From assembly GCA_964036045.1 (NCBI GenBank), contig OZ038381.1, forward strand, positions 107,017,367 through 107,081,366: DNA of 64,000 bases. Direction: 5' to 3'. The stretch's first letter is position 1, and every line of letters starts with the position of its first letter. The notes beneath the pieces are model-generated. The model worked only from the letters and a program-made list of their open reading frames with translations, was not told the DNA's origin and ran no database searches. Position numbers and translations under genes: made by a program. Below are positions 21,355 to 33,300 of the stretch, piece after piece. This DNA is from Eutreptiella sp. 'Long Island Sound 2002'. Taxonomy: Eukaryota; Euglenozoa; Euglenophyceae; Eutreptiales; Eutreptiaceae.

Positions 21355-22550
21355 TGGTCGGATGACAAGATGTTGGTCACCGGCAAGTACGACAAGGACG
21401 AGTTCGTGGCCAGGGTCATGGATCACATCGCGGACCAATACGATGGTCCGGTTGGGTCGGACCCACCAACATGGGATTTTCCAAGAATGGGTGCCGATAG
21501 CGACAGTCACCACCAGCCTGAGGCCGCAAATTTCCGAAGACTATCGGTGGGAAGAGCTCCCCACGACGATGAAAACGGCATATCGGACGAGGAGAAGTCG
21601 GAATCGGACCCAGAAGGGGCCTATACCGCAGTGCGGTCGGTTGTATCTATACCGAAGCAAGCGGCTGAAGAGGCCCAGGAGAACCCGAAGGTCGCCGAGC
21701 TGAAGGAGAGGCTGATCAATGCCTATCCGCGGATATTCAGTGCCGTCGCCAACAAGAACCCTCGAGATCGTGGGAGGTTTGGTACAGCGAAGATCAAGCT
21801 GAAGCCGAACCCGAAGATCTATCGTCATCGGGAGTACCAACTTCAGGGCGATCGGGCCGAGGCCATGAAGAAGCTGTTGGCCGAGTTCATTGAGCGAGGA
21901 TGGATTGAACCCTCCGACAGTGAGTGGGCCAGCCCAGCCTTTATCGTGCCAAAGAAGGAGAAAGGCGAGTGGAGATTGGTGGTGGATTACAGGGGTTTGA
22001 ACGAGCAAACTGAGCACGACTCGTACTCGCTTCCCCTGATCGACTCCATCCTCCAAAAACAACAGAAAAAGCGGATTTTCACGGTATTGGACCTGAAGGA
22101 CGGTTATCACCAGATGCCGCTACACCCGGACTCCAGGCCATGCACAGCGATGTCGACGCTGCTGGGGCCCATGCAGTGGAAAGTGGTGTCTATGGGCGCC
22201 AAGAATGGCAACGCCGCTTTCCAGCGCATGATGGAGGACCTACTCGGTCCTGTCCGGGACTGTGCCGATCCCTTCGTGGATGACATCATCATTGGGTCCG
22301 GCACGGAGAACATGACTGGGGACGAGCTCATTGACACGCATGAGAAGGATCTGCGCCGAGTGCTCAGCGATCTGGACAAGCACAACATGGTGTGCAAGCC
22401 CACCAAAGCCTCACTCTTCGTGAAGGAAGTGGAGTTCGCGGGTCACGTGGTTGGTCACGGGCAACGCCCTCCCATGCCTGGGAAGCTGGCGTCCCTGCAC
22501 CACTGGGAGAAGCCCCAGACCATCAGCGAACTCCGGTCCTTCATGGGGTT
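21355..22550 (+). CDS. Pol part 2: reverse transcriptase
   Basis: RNA-dependent DNA polymerase domain copying the element's RNA. After a poorly conserved linker, the frame shows GWIEPSDSEWASPAFIVPKK, VVDYRGLN, VLDLKDGYHQMPLHPD (first catalytic Asp) and a NAAFQRMM segment. It then shows PFVDDIIIG, the Y/FxDD catalytic box with Phe in place of Tyr, near 22276-22290. FAGHVV and ELRSFMGFLQ of the thumb/connection follow. Directly after GFLQ (about 22550) the expected ~13-residue continuation before the RNase H linker is missing and the frame changes, so a small non-triplet deletion has probably occurred. The first ATG in this frame (21370) is likely not a real start; the domain belongs to one polyprotein. 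Confidence 0.9.
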
Positions 22551-24890
22551 CTTGCAAATGCAGAACTCTCGGGGCGGCTGCACAAGATGCTGCAGGTGGG
22601 GAAGTTCGATGGCCGGAAGGGGAGCAAGAAGAAGCTTGCCTGGACCCCTGAGGCCGAAGATGCGTTCAGTCGCCTGAAGGAGCGACTCCTGGGGCAGCTG
22701 GGACTATTCTTGGTGGACCCAGACAAGGGATTCGTGCTACGGACGGACGCCTCGGACTATGCTGTGGGGGCCGTCCTCGAGCAGATCCGGGACGACGGGT
22801 CACATGTACCCGTGGCGTTTGGGCGTCGGATCCTGGCCGAGGGCCAACGCCGCACCTGGACCGCGAGGGAGAAGGAGACGTCCACCATTGTTTGTGCGCT
22901 CAGGAAGTGGTCTGGCCACATCGGATTGCAACCGGTGGTGGTTTGTACGGACCATCAGTCCTTGCTGAGCTGGCACAAGGAGCACGTCGACGACCCCTCG
23001 GGACTGGCGGCAAGGAGGGCCCGATGGCATGAGACGTTCGCCAAGTTCGACCTCAGCGTCGTGTATGTCCCGGGGAAGGACAACACTGTGGCAGACTGCC
23101 TCAGTCGATGTGCCTACCCCGCGGGCAAGGCTTGGATGGACATATCCAGCCATGGGGACGCCGAGGAAACCGAGGAGGCCAAGCGCATCATCGAGATGGA
23201 GAAGGCCATGGAGCAAGAGGGGGTCAAGTGCTTTGTGGTAATGGCAAACCGTACGGACCTGGCCAAGTTCCGGGCTGCCCGCGTCCAAGCTATTCGAGAG
23301 GAAACCCTCGAGCAATGGATGGTGGCCCCTGCAGAGCTAGTCAGGTCGGTGCTCACAGAAGACCGGTCGGATGACTACGCGGCATCCGAGCACTGGAGCA
23401 AGTACTGGAATGCCGTGAGCGCCCCGTCGGACAACGAATGGCCCGAGGGCTTGACCGAGGATGGCGACAAGTTGTTCCTCAAGGACAAGCTGCTGGTGCC
23501 CGAGAACCGAGTGGAGGAGCTCATTGACCATTGGCACAACGCCCAGCTCATGCACCCTGGCCGAGACAAGATGCAGCAGGACCTGGAGTGGCGTTTCAAG
23601 TTCCCTCCGGGGTACTACGCCATCCTGGATGGGTACTGCAGCTACTGTGCAATGTGTGGGGCCACGAAGAGCCCCAACCACTCCACAGCGGGCAACCCGG
23701 TGTACACGGCTATACCGGAAGCCCCTATGCGGTCCGTGGCCATGGATGTGTTCGCCATGCCTGAGGTCACCGTGGACGGAGAGACCTATGACTGTGTCAT
23801 CCTGGCGGTGCACAGACACAGCGGGTATATCGTGGCAGTCCCGGGCAAGAAGTCCAAGAAGAAGGACAAGAAGGACAAGCAAGGAGTGGGACTGCAGGCC
23901 AAGACCGTCGCTAATGCCATGATCAGGCATTGGCTGACGAATTTCGATGTCCCACCTGTCATCTGCAGCGATCGGGGCAGTCAATTTGTGGGGACGTGGT
24001 TCAAGACGATGTGCAAGCACATGGGTATCCGGCACGCCAAGACCGTGACGTACCAGGGCCGGTCAAATGGCCGAGCTGAGGTGGCCGGGCGGCAGATGTT
24101 CGAGAAGTTCCGCCAGCTGCACATCGACGAACCGGGCCGGAATTGGTATAATTCGCTGTGGAGAGTACTCCAAGCGTATCATGACCTTCGGGGACCCACT
24201 GGAATGTCGCCCCATCGCATCCTGTTCCTACGGGATCGAGTGTCACGCACTCTCCCGTGGTTGAACCATGGCAAAGTGGCCCAAGATGCGAACGCCATGA
24301 TGGCTGAGGCGGACGACACAGCGGCCAAGGTGTGCAAGGCACTACAGGACGAGCATGACAAGAGGGCCAAGTACTTCAAGCAGAGAAAAGTCCAGAAGTA
24401 TGCTCTCCAAGACACCGTGTTGGTGGAGCGGCACCACAAGGATGTCCTCTCCAGGCAACGGCAGGCATCTTGGTATGTGCCGGGGGTAATCGTTCGGAAG
24501 GTCGGGCAGGATGTGTATGCGGTTTGTGTGGGGGATAACAAGATCTTGGACCGCGACCATACCCAGCTTCGTCCCCGAGCACCAGACCCCAGCAGACGTC
24601 CCGTCACTCTCGAGTTCACGGCCGGCGATGTGGACTCGGACGACGAGGGTGAGGACGACGACTTCACCGCTGAGAAGATCCTGGCAGACAAGCCGGACCC
24701 GGGGACGCCTGGGGGTAGGCTTTATAAAGTCCGTTGGAAGGGATTCGCCGCATCCAGGGATTCGTGGGAGCCTCCGAGCAGTTTTGAGCCGAGGTACACC
24801 ACGGTCTGGATGGACTACCTGAAGAAAAAGAATATTTCTTTGGATGTCAAGGACGTGTTGGTCCATTTGGTTGCTGCTGTAGCACCGTAA
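22551..24890 (+). CDS. Pol part 3: RNase H, integrase and chromodomain
   Basis: RNase H removes RNA from the hybrid; its acidic residues appear in RTDAS, AREKET, CTDHQS and ADCLSR (22746-23105). The integrase has an HHCC-like N-terminus (DHWHNAQLMH ... CAMC, about 23520-23660). Its D,D-x35-E core shows Asp in AMDVFA, Asp in CSDRGSQF and Glu in GRAEVAGR. A GPY/F-like segment (ASWYVPGVIVRKVG) follows. The C-terminus (about 24660-24830) is a chromodomain with FTAEKILADK, LYKVRWKGF and DSWEPPSSF, which in chromoviruses guides integration to particular chromatin. The frame is intact from about 22557 to TAA 24888-24890. The beginning of the open frame (from 22392) overlaps the reverse transcriptase in the wrong phase. 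Confidence 0.93.
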   Translation, partial: LANAELSGRLHKMLQVGKFDGRKGSKKKLAWTPEAEDAFSRLKERLLGQLGLFLVDPDKGFVLRTDASDYAVGAVLEQIRDDGSHVPVAFGRRILAEGQRRTWTAREKETSTIVCALRKWSGHIGLQPVVVCTDHQSLLSWHKEHVDDPSGLAARRARWHETFAKFDLSVVYVPGKDNTVADCLSRCAYPAGKAWMDISSHGDAEETEEAKRIIEMEKAMEQEGVKCFVVMANRTDLAKFRAARVQAIREETLEQWMVAPAELVRSVLTEDRSDDYAASEHWSKYWNAVSAPSDNEWPEGLTEDGDKLFLKDKLLVPENRVEELIDHWHNAQLMHPGRDKMQQDLEWRFKFPPGYYAILDGYCSYCAMCGATKSPNHSTAGNPVYTAIPEAPMRSVAMDVFAMPEVTVDGETYDCVILAVHRHSGYIVAVPGKKSKKKDKKDKQGVGLQAKTVANAMIRHWLTNFDVPPVICSDRGSQFVGTWFKTMCKHMGIRHAKTVTYQGRSNGRAEVAGRQMFEKFRQLHIDEPGRNWYNSLWRVLQAYHDLRGPTGMSPHRILFLRDRVSRTLPWLNHGKVAQDANAMMAEADDTAAKVCKALQDEHDKRAKYFKQRKVQKYALQDTVLVERHHKDVLSRQRQASWYVPGVIVRKVGQDVYAVCVGDNKILDRDHTQLRPRAPDPSRRPVTLEFTAGDVDSDDEGEDDDFTAEKILADKPDPGTPGGRLYKVRWKGFAASRDSWEPPSSFEPRYTTVWMDYLKKKNISLDVKDVLVHLVAAVAP

Positions 24891-25271
24891 TGGATCCCCC
24901 TTGGCATTTTGTTTGTTTCTGTTATTGAGGAGACGGGTGAGGGCGTTCATCCGGGGATTTTTCGGCCTTGATTGGCCATATACCCCCTTCACTCGATCTC
25001 CACATATATATTTCATTGTGGTATACTTATTTAGTTCGACCGACGACATTTTTCTATCTTTGATCCCCTTGGTCCATGTTGTAGATCAAGAGGAGACCGG
25101 GTATGGCGTAGGGCACCGATTTTCAGTGTCCTCACCCCTCCCTTGGGGCGTGGTAGACGCCTACGACGTGTGTGGCGCCTCCATGTGTCCTCCGGACATG
25201 GGGGGGGGGTTGGAGCCCATTGTGGTCCTCCCGTCCTCTCTTCAATGACTTCCGAGCGGTAACAACGCTCT
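24891..25271 (+). other. 3' untranslated stretch of the LTR element
   Basis: Between the pol stop and the purine tract there is no supported gene. A G-run (25200-25209) and the phrase CATATATATATTTC near 25004 are visible. Confidence 0.6.
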
Positions 25272-25282
25272 GAGAAGGGGGG
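25272..25282 (+). other. Polypurine tract
   Basis: GAGAAGGGGGG abuts the 3' LTR, the expected position for the plus-strand primer. Confidence 0.85.
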
Positions 25283-27629
25283 TGAAGCCGGTTCGGACCC
25301 CCGTGGCCATCTTGGGGTCACTTGGGGTGTGTATCTATGTGCCGGCAAGCCGCCATTGGCTGATATCATACTCTCCCATCCACCTGACCTAACCCGATGT
25401 GATAGTGTGATAGGTTTGGCCATTCCGGCTATGAGCGGCCATATTCAGTACCGAGGCGCCGCCAGCTGAGATTTATATATCAGAATATCAGGAATCAACA
25501 GGGTTTTATTATCATAATGTTTCCGTAATTTTTCAGCCTTTCGTTCTGATGGTCAATGTATCGGCGACTGTCAGTTGGCTCGCGATTTTGCGTTAACCGA
25601 TTGGTTAACTGTTATTTCCAGATATTTTGGCGGAAACCCCGATGAAGGGTCAGATTTCATCAGTAAAGGGTTCGTTGCTTTCGCAATTTTCTAAATATGC
25701 ACTCGAAATTTTTTTCAGAATTTTTCGCGATGTCGAAATCGGATTTTCGACTTCGACATCGCCGCACTTGATTTGGTCTTCTTCGAGTGGTCATAATCTT
25801 TTCCCTATGCCCAAATCAGGTTTCCCTTATACTTGCCACCCATTTCACTTGGAGATATAAGGGAAACAAAGGTGAATCGTGGGACCACTTTGAAGGGCCA
25901 TATCTACGAGCAAGTGTGAGGAAAGAGAAAAAGGAAGGTTGTGTTGCAAGCGCCTTAGTCTTAACCCAATTTTGAAAGCATCAAACGCCTTGGGTGTGTA
26001 CACGTGACCGGTGTAGCAAGCAATAATGGTCAAGAGGGTATAAAGTGATATATAACTCTTGGACCGTGCAACCGAATATTTTAATGCGACTTTCGAGTGT
26101 ACCGCATGAGTGTTGGGGTTGCATAGACACTTTCATTGGGTTCCTACGCATTTTCAACGTGAAGTTATGTCCATGGAGGGACATGGCATATCATGGTGGG
26201 AGCCACTTTTGAGGGTATGTTTTATATGCATGGTATATGTCTTGATATGCTCACGCCCATGTTATATATCTTCGTGTGGCCGAAGAGATGGGGAGCCATA
26301 CGTGACAAGGGTTTTGCCCATGTCCATATTGTGGAAATCAAAGCGCTAGACTAAGTCTACCGCGTATGTATTGCTCATGGTATGTTGGGCAAAGAGATCC
26401 ATGAGTGCACTCTCATTTTCATGGGGCATGTAGATACGAGTGGCGAAGGTATCTCCATGCGCCTGATTGGGGATCCAAGTGGGGGAATTGTTCGCAAATG
26501 GTTCGAATCATTTGTATATTGAACCATGAGCGGAGATCATGGGTGGGCATAGAGATATAATATCATGACAACTTTGTATTTGGACATATTTTTATGTTTT
26601 TGACCTCAATTTTTGCTCATTTTTGTGTTTTATGTGCTCAACTGGTCGGCTAACAGTAAAGTGCCTAGAGATCCGTGAACTATGGTATGTTGCTTATATG
26701 TTGGCATATGCTTCGGTGCTGTAACTCACCATATGCCGAATCACGGGGTCACTTTGGCTTGGCACACGAGGCCTCACAAAATTAAATCTCAAACTCATGG
26801 GCTGACTTGTGAAGCATGCCATGTACATAACTGGAGCGGTTTCGGAGCCAATGATGGGATATTCTTGGGCATGGACATTTGGTCTATATCACTCTTGTAT
26901 ATTACTTTCCGGTTTGACACATGCATGGAGCATTTGGATACTTGCCGTATGCATTTTTGAGTATATAATTGACTTTTGGGCATAATGGTGTGATTTGCCT
27001 GATTTTGCCATGTTGTGAGGTCAACATCATGGGGCAGTTCTCCAGGCCCAATTGACCCCAAGTCCAACGAAGGTTATGTCAGGGTAGGGCATGGTCCCGA
27101 GTGCTACTCTAGGCCATGACACGCCACCTCCCCTATTGGGTTAGGATTTAGAGGCTTGGGGTTGAACACATTTTCGGGGTTTATGTAGTGACTAGCGACA
27201 CATGGCATTCAGCCATCTCATTTGACCGGGTTCAGGGCAATATGTTGGTGAGTCAAGGAAAGGTCTTGAGTCCAGGGAATGAGGGGTCTATGGCTGTGAA
27301 TGTGTATGTCTACCTCTTTCCCCAACTTTGCTTTATTTGTGTTCATATGCCAATTTCAGGGCTTTCTTCCTTGGTGCAATTCTTGTACATGCCCGCAACC
27401 GTGGGACGACCGGTGTGCTGAACGGAAGCACGCAGTGTGGATCGGATTATTGCTGGATTTGTGGGATCTGGTTGCTGTTTCAGGGTTGAAGGAGGATTTT
27501 ATTTTCTATATTTTTGGACGTTGGACCCTTTGGAATTTGAGGAATGCATCCACTGATCCGGAGTAAATCAGCAGGGGTAACAGGCGGAAGGGGCATAGCG
27601 GGGGCCGGTCCTGGTAGGGACCTTCTTTA
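25283..27629 (+). repeat. 3' LTR (2347 bp)
   Basis: Direct copy of 14503-16836, starting TGAAGCC and ending TTCTTTA, followed by the right GCAA. It contains a 13-bp extra segment at about 26219-26231. Confidence 0.95.
25727..25762 (+). other. Conserved LTR hairpin, 3' LTR copy
   Basis: GCGATGTCGAA (25727-25737) and TTCGACATCGC (25752-25762) form a perfect stem, identical to the 5' LTR copy although nearby bases differ. Confidence 0.75.
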
Positions 27630-27633
27630 GCAA
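27630..27633 (+). repeat. Target site duplication GCAA, right copy
   Basis: It matches the four bases before the 5' LTR and continues into TGGCCAACCC of the satellite unit. Confidence 0.85.
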
Positions 27634-29280
27634 TGGCCAACCCTCTACTGCCAAACGGCCTGCACCAAGAGCACACCAACACGCAGCCACACCAAACCGC
27701 GCAACCCAGGCACTCAGGGCACCAACCCACACCGCCGCCACCACTCACGACGACATCCACACCGCCACGGATTGCCTGAGAGCCACCACCACTCACACAG
27801 GCGCCACGCCACCACTGCCTTTGACCGCTGACTGCCGGCACCATCTCCACAGGGCCACCCACCGCCACCAGCGCCAGCAGGCAGTCAAGCCACCACGAAC
27901 AGCACTCCCAGCCCACACCACCGCGTCCCGCCCACACCAGCAAGCACGCCCTGAATACCCGACCCCGGCTGCACACACCAAACACCAGACGACCAGCCAC
28001 ACCTACCACCGAGCGACCGCCGGCGCCGAGGAACCCACCATCACACCCGGCCAAACCGCCAGGCACCCCAAACGAAGCACCCGCGCGCCCAGCGCACACA
28101 CACCCGGCACCCAAACCAACCCAACCAGGCGAGCCAGGCCCCACACCACCATCCGCGCAGAGCAACATCCCACCAGCCACGCCCCACCAGCCAACACAAA
28201 CCGTCCTGCGCACGGCAATGGCCAACCCACTACTGCCAAACAGCCCGCACCAAGAGCACACCAACACGCACCCACACCCAACCGCGCCACCCAGGCACTC
28301 AGCGCACCAACCCACACCGCCGCCACCACTCACGACGACATTCACACCGCCGCAGATTGCCCCAGAGCCCCGACCACTCAAACGGGCGCCACGCCACTAC
28401 TGCCTTTGACCACCAACTGCCGGCACGGTCTCCACAGGGCCACCCACCGCCACCAGCGCCACCAGGCAGTCAAGCCACCACGAACAGCACTCCCGGCCCA
28501 CACCACCGCGTCCCGCCGACACCCGCAAGCACGCCCTGAATACCGAACCCCGGCTGCACACAGCAAACACCAGACGACCAGCCACACCTACCACCCAGCG
28601 ACCACCGGCGCCCAGGAACCCACCATCACACCCGGCGGCACCGCCAGGGACCCCAACAGAATCACCCGCGCGCCTAGCGCACACACTGCCGGCACCCAAA
28701 CCCACCCGGCCACACCAGCCAGGCCCCACACAGTAATTTGCGCAGAGCCCCAACCCACGAGCCACGCCCCACCAGCCAAGGCAAGCCCTCCCGCGCACAT
28801 CAATGGCCAACCCACTACCTCCAAACAGCCCACACCAAGAGCACACCAACACGCACACCCACATCCAGCCACGCCAGCCAGGAACCCGAGGCGCCGACCA
28901 ACACCGCCACCACCACGCACCACGCCACTCACATCATCGTTACCCGAGAGCAACGACCACTCACACAGGCACCACGCCACCACTGCTGCCGACAACCCAC
29001 CGCCGGCACCCATTGACTGGTGCCCTGCCAACCAAAAGCCACCGGATGTCCGGAGGCCGGCACACACACGGGGAACCCGAAGCACAACAACCGCCAAACC
29101 ACCATCCCCCGCGGCACCCACGCCCAAAACCCCGCGACCAGAACTGGCCTACAGCGCCACAATGTCCACGCCAACACCGACACCGGCACGCACTCACGCC
29201 CTCCCCGAGCGCCGCAATCACCAACGGCCACTTGGACCCACATACGCCCCCCGCTCCCGCACCACCCCATGACAACGTGC
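27634..29280 (+). repeat. 585-bp satellite, right part (about 2.8 units)
   Basis: CAATGGCCAACC begins at 27631, 28216 and 28801, exactly 585 bp apart. The unit is 195 codons long and lacks stops in one plus frame, producing a 483-codon open frame (27821-29272) rich in Thr, Pro, His and Ala. It also leaves minus-strand frames rich in Gly, Val, Cys and Trp. No known motif is present and both strands are equally open, so I treat it as satellite DNA. Confidence 0.85.
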
Positions 29281-29989
29281 AAGCAACCACGGTCCCCCAC
29301 ACGAAAAAAAAAAACAAAGAAGAGGGGGTGGGGAGGGGGAGGAAAGAAGAAGGGAGAGAACCGCGAACGTGAGGGAGGGCAGACACGCCGGGACACAAAA
29401 GCCCAGAAAGGCGAACGACGCAGTGCAAGCAGCGCCCACACACAGACGCAGCCCTCCCTCCGCCAGCCATCACAACCCTGCATGTCCCACACCCTCCAAA
29501 GGAACCGTCAAGCCCAATACCGCCCCCCGCGCAACGCAACAACGAAGTGCCAAGAGGACCCACCGAGGAATGCGCACGACGCACCATGGTGAATCCCACA
29601 GGTGGCACCGCAACAATCCACGCCCCCGTTGCCCACCGAACCCGCCACAGCAACCCGGCAATACACAATCGTTGTCCCATGGATGCGGCATGCCAGAGGA
29701 ACCTCCCACGGCAAGCCAACCAGGGGCCACCACAGAACACACAGGGAGACACCAGGGAGGACCCACCAAAAGTGAGGCGCCGGCACCCACTACCAACCGG
29801 TGACAAGCCCGAGCTCAAGGACCCCCCCGAACCTTGCACAAGATACACCCCAACCACACACAGCCCCTCCCCACCCACAAGCGCCGCGCCGCGGCCGCAA
29901 CGTGCCCTTGACGCTGGGACACACCAGCCCGCGGACCCCGCAGACGTGGCAGCCCGCGCCCCGCCCACAGGCAGCGCTCAACGCGCTCC
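29281..29989. other. A-tract and spacer before the segmental duplication
   Basis: A run of eleven A's (29305-29315) is followed by a purine-rich stretch and then C/A-rich DNA, open in several frames on both strands. The A-tract could be the relic 3' end of a retroposed sequence, but nothing confirms it. Confidence 0.35.
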
Positions 29990-30344
29990 TGGGCCCACTA
30001 GCCCCTGGGCTAACACACCAAGGCACGACCAAGGCCTGCTGGTTGCGACACTCCTACCCCACGCTCGACGCCCTGCTGGAACCCGAGCCCCGCACCACAA
30101 GGATCCCACACGGCCCACAGACCAGGGAAATACCGGGGGGAAGACCAGCGGACCGTAATCGGCAGCCCCGCACCTCCCGACGGCCAAACACGAGCAGCCA
30201 CCCCCCCCAACGGGCCCAGCCACGATACCCCCCCCCCCATGGAAAAGCGAACACACGACCGAGCACCACCACACCACGCAGCACCCCCCTCCCCCGCTCC
30301 ATGGCGTACTTGGGTATAGGGCGGCTGCTTCCTCCCTGATCCAA

Positions 30345-33300
30345 CTTTTTGGCTTGAGCTTTGGTGCAGGTTTGGCCTGTGTAGGGGCTTTGCGGTTCAT
30401 CGCACCCTGGCGGCGCCGGGTATTGGGCCGTCCTCTTTTGCTAGCTGCGCCCTGGGGCTGCTGCATAGGGGTGTGGCCTGGTGTGAACACGGGATGTTCA
30501 CGGGAGGCTGGAACATCGGGCTTGGATGTGGGGACAGCGTCCCTCAGGTGCAACACCTCCTTGGTCATGATGCCAAGTGTCTCCTCCGCCGCCTGCAGGG
30601 CGTCAGGCGGGTCCATGGGCCAGGTGAGGAACCGCTGCCCAGCGTGTGCCCCGTGGTGGCGCATGTGGGCCGTGAGGCGGGTGGCGTGGCGTGTCAGCCC
30701 GGGAGTGCTTTCCGGGGGGAGGAGGCCCCGTGGCGCTCCCTCTGCCCAGTAGAGGGCACGGTGCAGCGCTTCCCAGGCCCCTCCTTGGGTACAGGAGGCG
30801 AGGAGTGCGGTACCTCGTCTTCAGGGGCGTGCGCTGTCCCCTGCCTGAGCTTGCCGTGGTCGTCCCACTCCACTGTGCACCAGGTTTCCCGGTGTTTGAG
30901 GACGTGTAGTTCCGTGGCGGCCGGGGTGCGTCCATCGTGTCCCAGCCGGCGAGCTGGACGGGGCAGACCACGGGGTTGGCTTTCGGGGGTGTGCGCATGA
31001 GGAGGATGTGGTGAATGTCCTCGGCAGTAGGTCCCGGGCTGGGGGCGTCTTGTGCCGCGAGGGCTAGAGGTGGAGAGGGATGGTCCTCACAGAAGCGGGA
31101 GGCGGCTGCCGTAGCGTACATGGCCGCGACCAGGACGTGTTCTGTGAGCCCTTTATCCACGAGGAAGTTTTCCCCTTCCAGATCCCGGGGGATGGTGGCT
31201 TCCGTCATTCGGGTGAGGACTGCGATGGCACATTTGGGTCCAGGCGTGGCATGTGTCAGCTCATCTGTGGGCGCTCGTCGGACGGGGCGTGGGGGGGGCT
31301 GCCTCAGGAAGGGGGACAGTCCGACTGCCAGGTGGTCGACGAGGTGGAGTGGTATGGCGTGGTGGCGGTCCGCCGCAGGCAAGCGGTAGGGGTGCAGATC
31401 CCCGGGTATAGTGCTGAGGCATATGCCCCACCTGTGAGTGGGGGTCGGCAGGGGTTGCTGCAGGGCGCCCGCGCATGGTTCCGCGCACCAGGGGGTGCAG
31501 TGGGTGCAGTGGGCCGTTATGGGGTGCGATACCGCGTATATGGTGAAGGGTCCCACCGTCCGTCGTACGTGGTGCGGGATGATGGTGCAGGGGTCTCCCA
31601 AACGTGCTGTGCAGCTTTCGCCATGGTATACCCACAGCGTGTCATCTAGTGCCAGATCTTGGGGCGTAGCTTTCGGGCTAGCAGGGCCATGGTGCTTTTG
31701 TGGGTGGCCGCTGTGACAGTAGCGGGTCCAGCGGTAATGCGTGGGAGCAGGCTGTTTTGGAGTTATGCCGCAGCTCGTCTTCGGGATGCGTGGAGGGCGG
31801 TGCTGTCGGCGAAGGGGGCGCGTGGTGGACGACCTTTTGTGTGGGGTCGGGGTCACGTGCAGCGGATGCTTCGATTCCTGTCCTGGGTGGTGTCGCGGTG
31901 GCTTGAGGCCAGGGTAGGTGGTGAAGGTGTATATGGTGATGGGGGAGCGCTCATGCGTGGCGTGGAGGTAGTAATGGTCGCGGCCTGTCTTGTGAGTGAC
32001 GATGAGGTTAGGTGGTGGTATGTCGTAGTGGAGCGTGGTGCTGGGGAGTTGTCTGGTGATGCGCGCCGTCGCTCCCCCTGCTTTGGTTGCAACGTCGTGG
32101 TGCACGAGGATTTGGAGGGCCCACTCATCGTGGGTAGGAAGGCCGAGGTCCGGTAGAGGTGGATGGTGGGGGCGTCCCTCGAAGTGTGCTAATGCTACAT
32201 TGTGGCGTGACGCCATCTCTTTGATGACGGACGGTGCCCATTGGGGTGGCGCCTCAAATTGCTGGGCCATGGTGGCGACGGCGCGGGCAATTGCTGTGAG
32301 GTCCAGGCCGAGGCCAGGTTGGTCGGGTGGTGGCTCAAGAGCCCCTTCTGGCGCGAGGTGCTGCCACCATAGGGTGTAGCCTTTTTGCGTGTGATGGTGG
32401 GGGGTGTGCACGAGGGTTTGGTGCCTGGAGATGGTGGGCTTCCGCTGCCCCGCGGTGGAGGGTGCGCGTGTAGGTCCAGACCCCGGTGGGGGGGGCCGTT
32501 CCGGTGTGGGGTTTGGCCGTGGTGGGGGCCGGCTGTAGGGTGTGGCCCGTGAGGGAGGTCTTTTGCAGTCCTTTGTGTAGGGTGGTACATGCGTGTGCCC
32601 ACCTGTTCTTCGGCCCTTGCCGGGCTTCTTCCGTGTTTGTCCCTGTGGCTAGGTGAACGATGATCACGTGCCAGAAGTGCAACTCTGGTACCGCGGTGGG
32701 GTGTGTGGTTTGTTCTTTGGCGTGTAACCTCCCTGCAGTGTCCGCGTTCCCCGTCACGTAGTACTCCCCCTCCGCACTGTGGATCTCTTCGATGACCGCT
32801 TCTCCTTCCATGTTGAGGAGGGGGTGTGCGCTTGGAGACTGCGCATGTGTCTCTGCGTCCCGGAGTCACATCTGCGTGAGCAACATGGCGCCGGCCAGGA
32901 TTTCCCCCCATGTGAAGGTGCCTTCAGGCGATGCCCACTGCAGGGGCAGCGTGCGGCGTCCCCGCGTGTAGTTGGTGGCATGGTGATCATTGGGAAGGTG
33001 ACGCTTTGTGAGTCAATGCGGCATGTGTTCGGTGGTGGCCAAAAGAGGGGTCCCAATCGCGGTCTTCCGCGGTTGGGGGTTGCCCGTGTCGTCCTCCTGG
33101 GGCTGGGTCAGAGGCGGCGATTGTGCATTGGGTGCGGCGTCGGGCAATCTGCGTATATAGGAGCCCTCGGGGGAGAGCTGGAGGACGATGCCCCATTTTG
33201 CCTTCTACTCAGGGGACCACTGGTGGGGTTTGCTTTGGAGCGGGTGAAGGGTGACCTGGTGGCCCGATTTCCAGCTGTGTGGTAGGCGGAGAGGCTGAGG

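Larger units (their letters stand above)
14503..27629 (+). mobile_element. Ty3/gypsy chromovirus-type LTR retrotransposon
   Basis: This is a 13.1-kb element with long direct LTRs (TGAAGC...TTCTTTA), a tRNA primer site at the LTR edge, gag, an in-frame UAG, then protease, reverse transcriptase, RNase H, integrase and chromodomain, and a purine tract before the 3' LTR. The domain order RT-RNase H-integrase identifies Ty3/gypsy, and the integrase-linked chromodomain places it with the chromoviruses. Pol contains two frame changes. In the first ~700 bases, hand comparison of the LTRs shows roughly 28 differences (about 96% identity), so the copy is not recent and is probably non-autonomous. The GC-rich coding part contrasts with the AT-richer LTRs. 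Confidence 0.95.

Noticed and set aside
26470-26515. tRNA gene suggested by GGTTCGAATCA in the 3' LTR
   Set aside because: The word is not preserved in the 5' LTR (GGTTCCAATCA), and no acceptor stem, D-arm or anticodon arm can be drawn around it.
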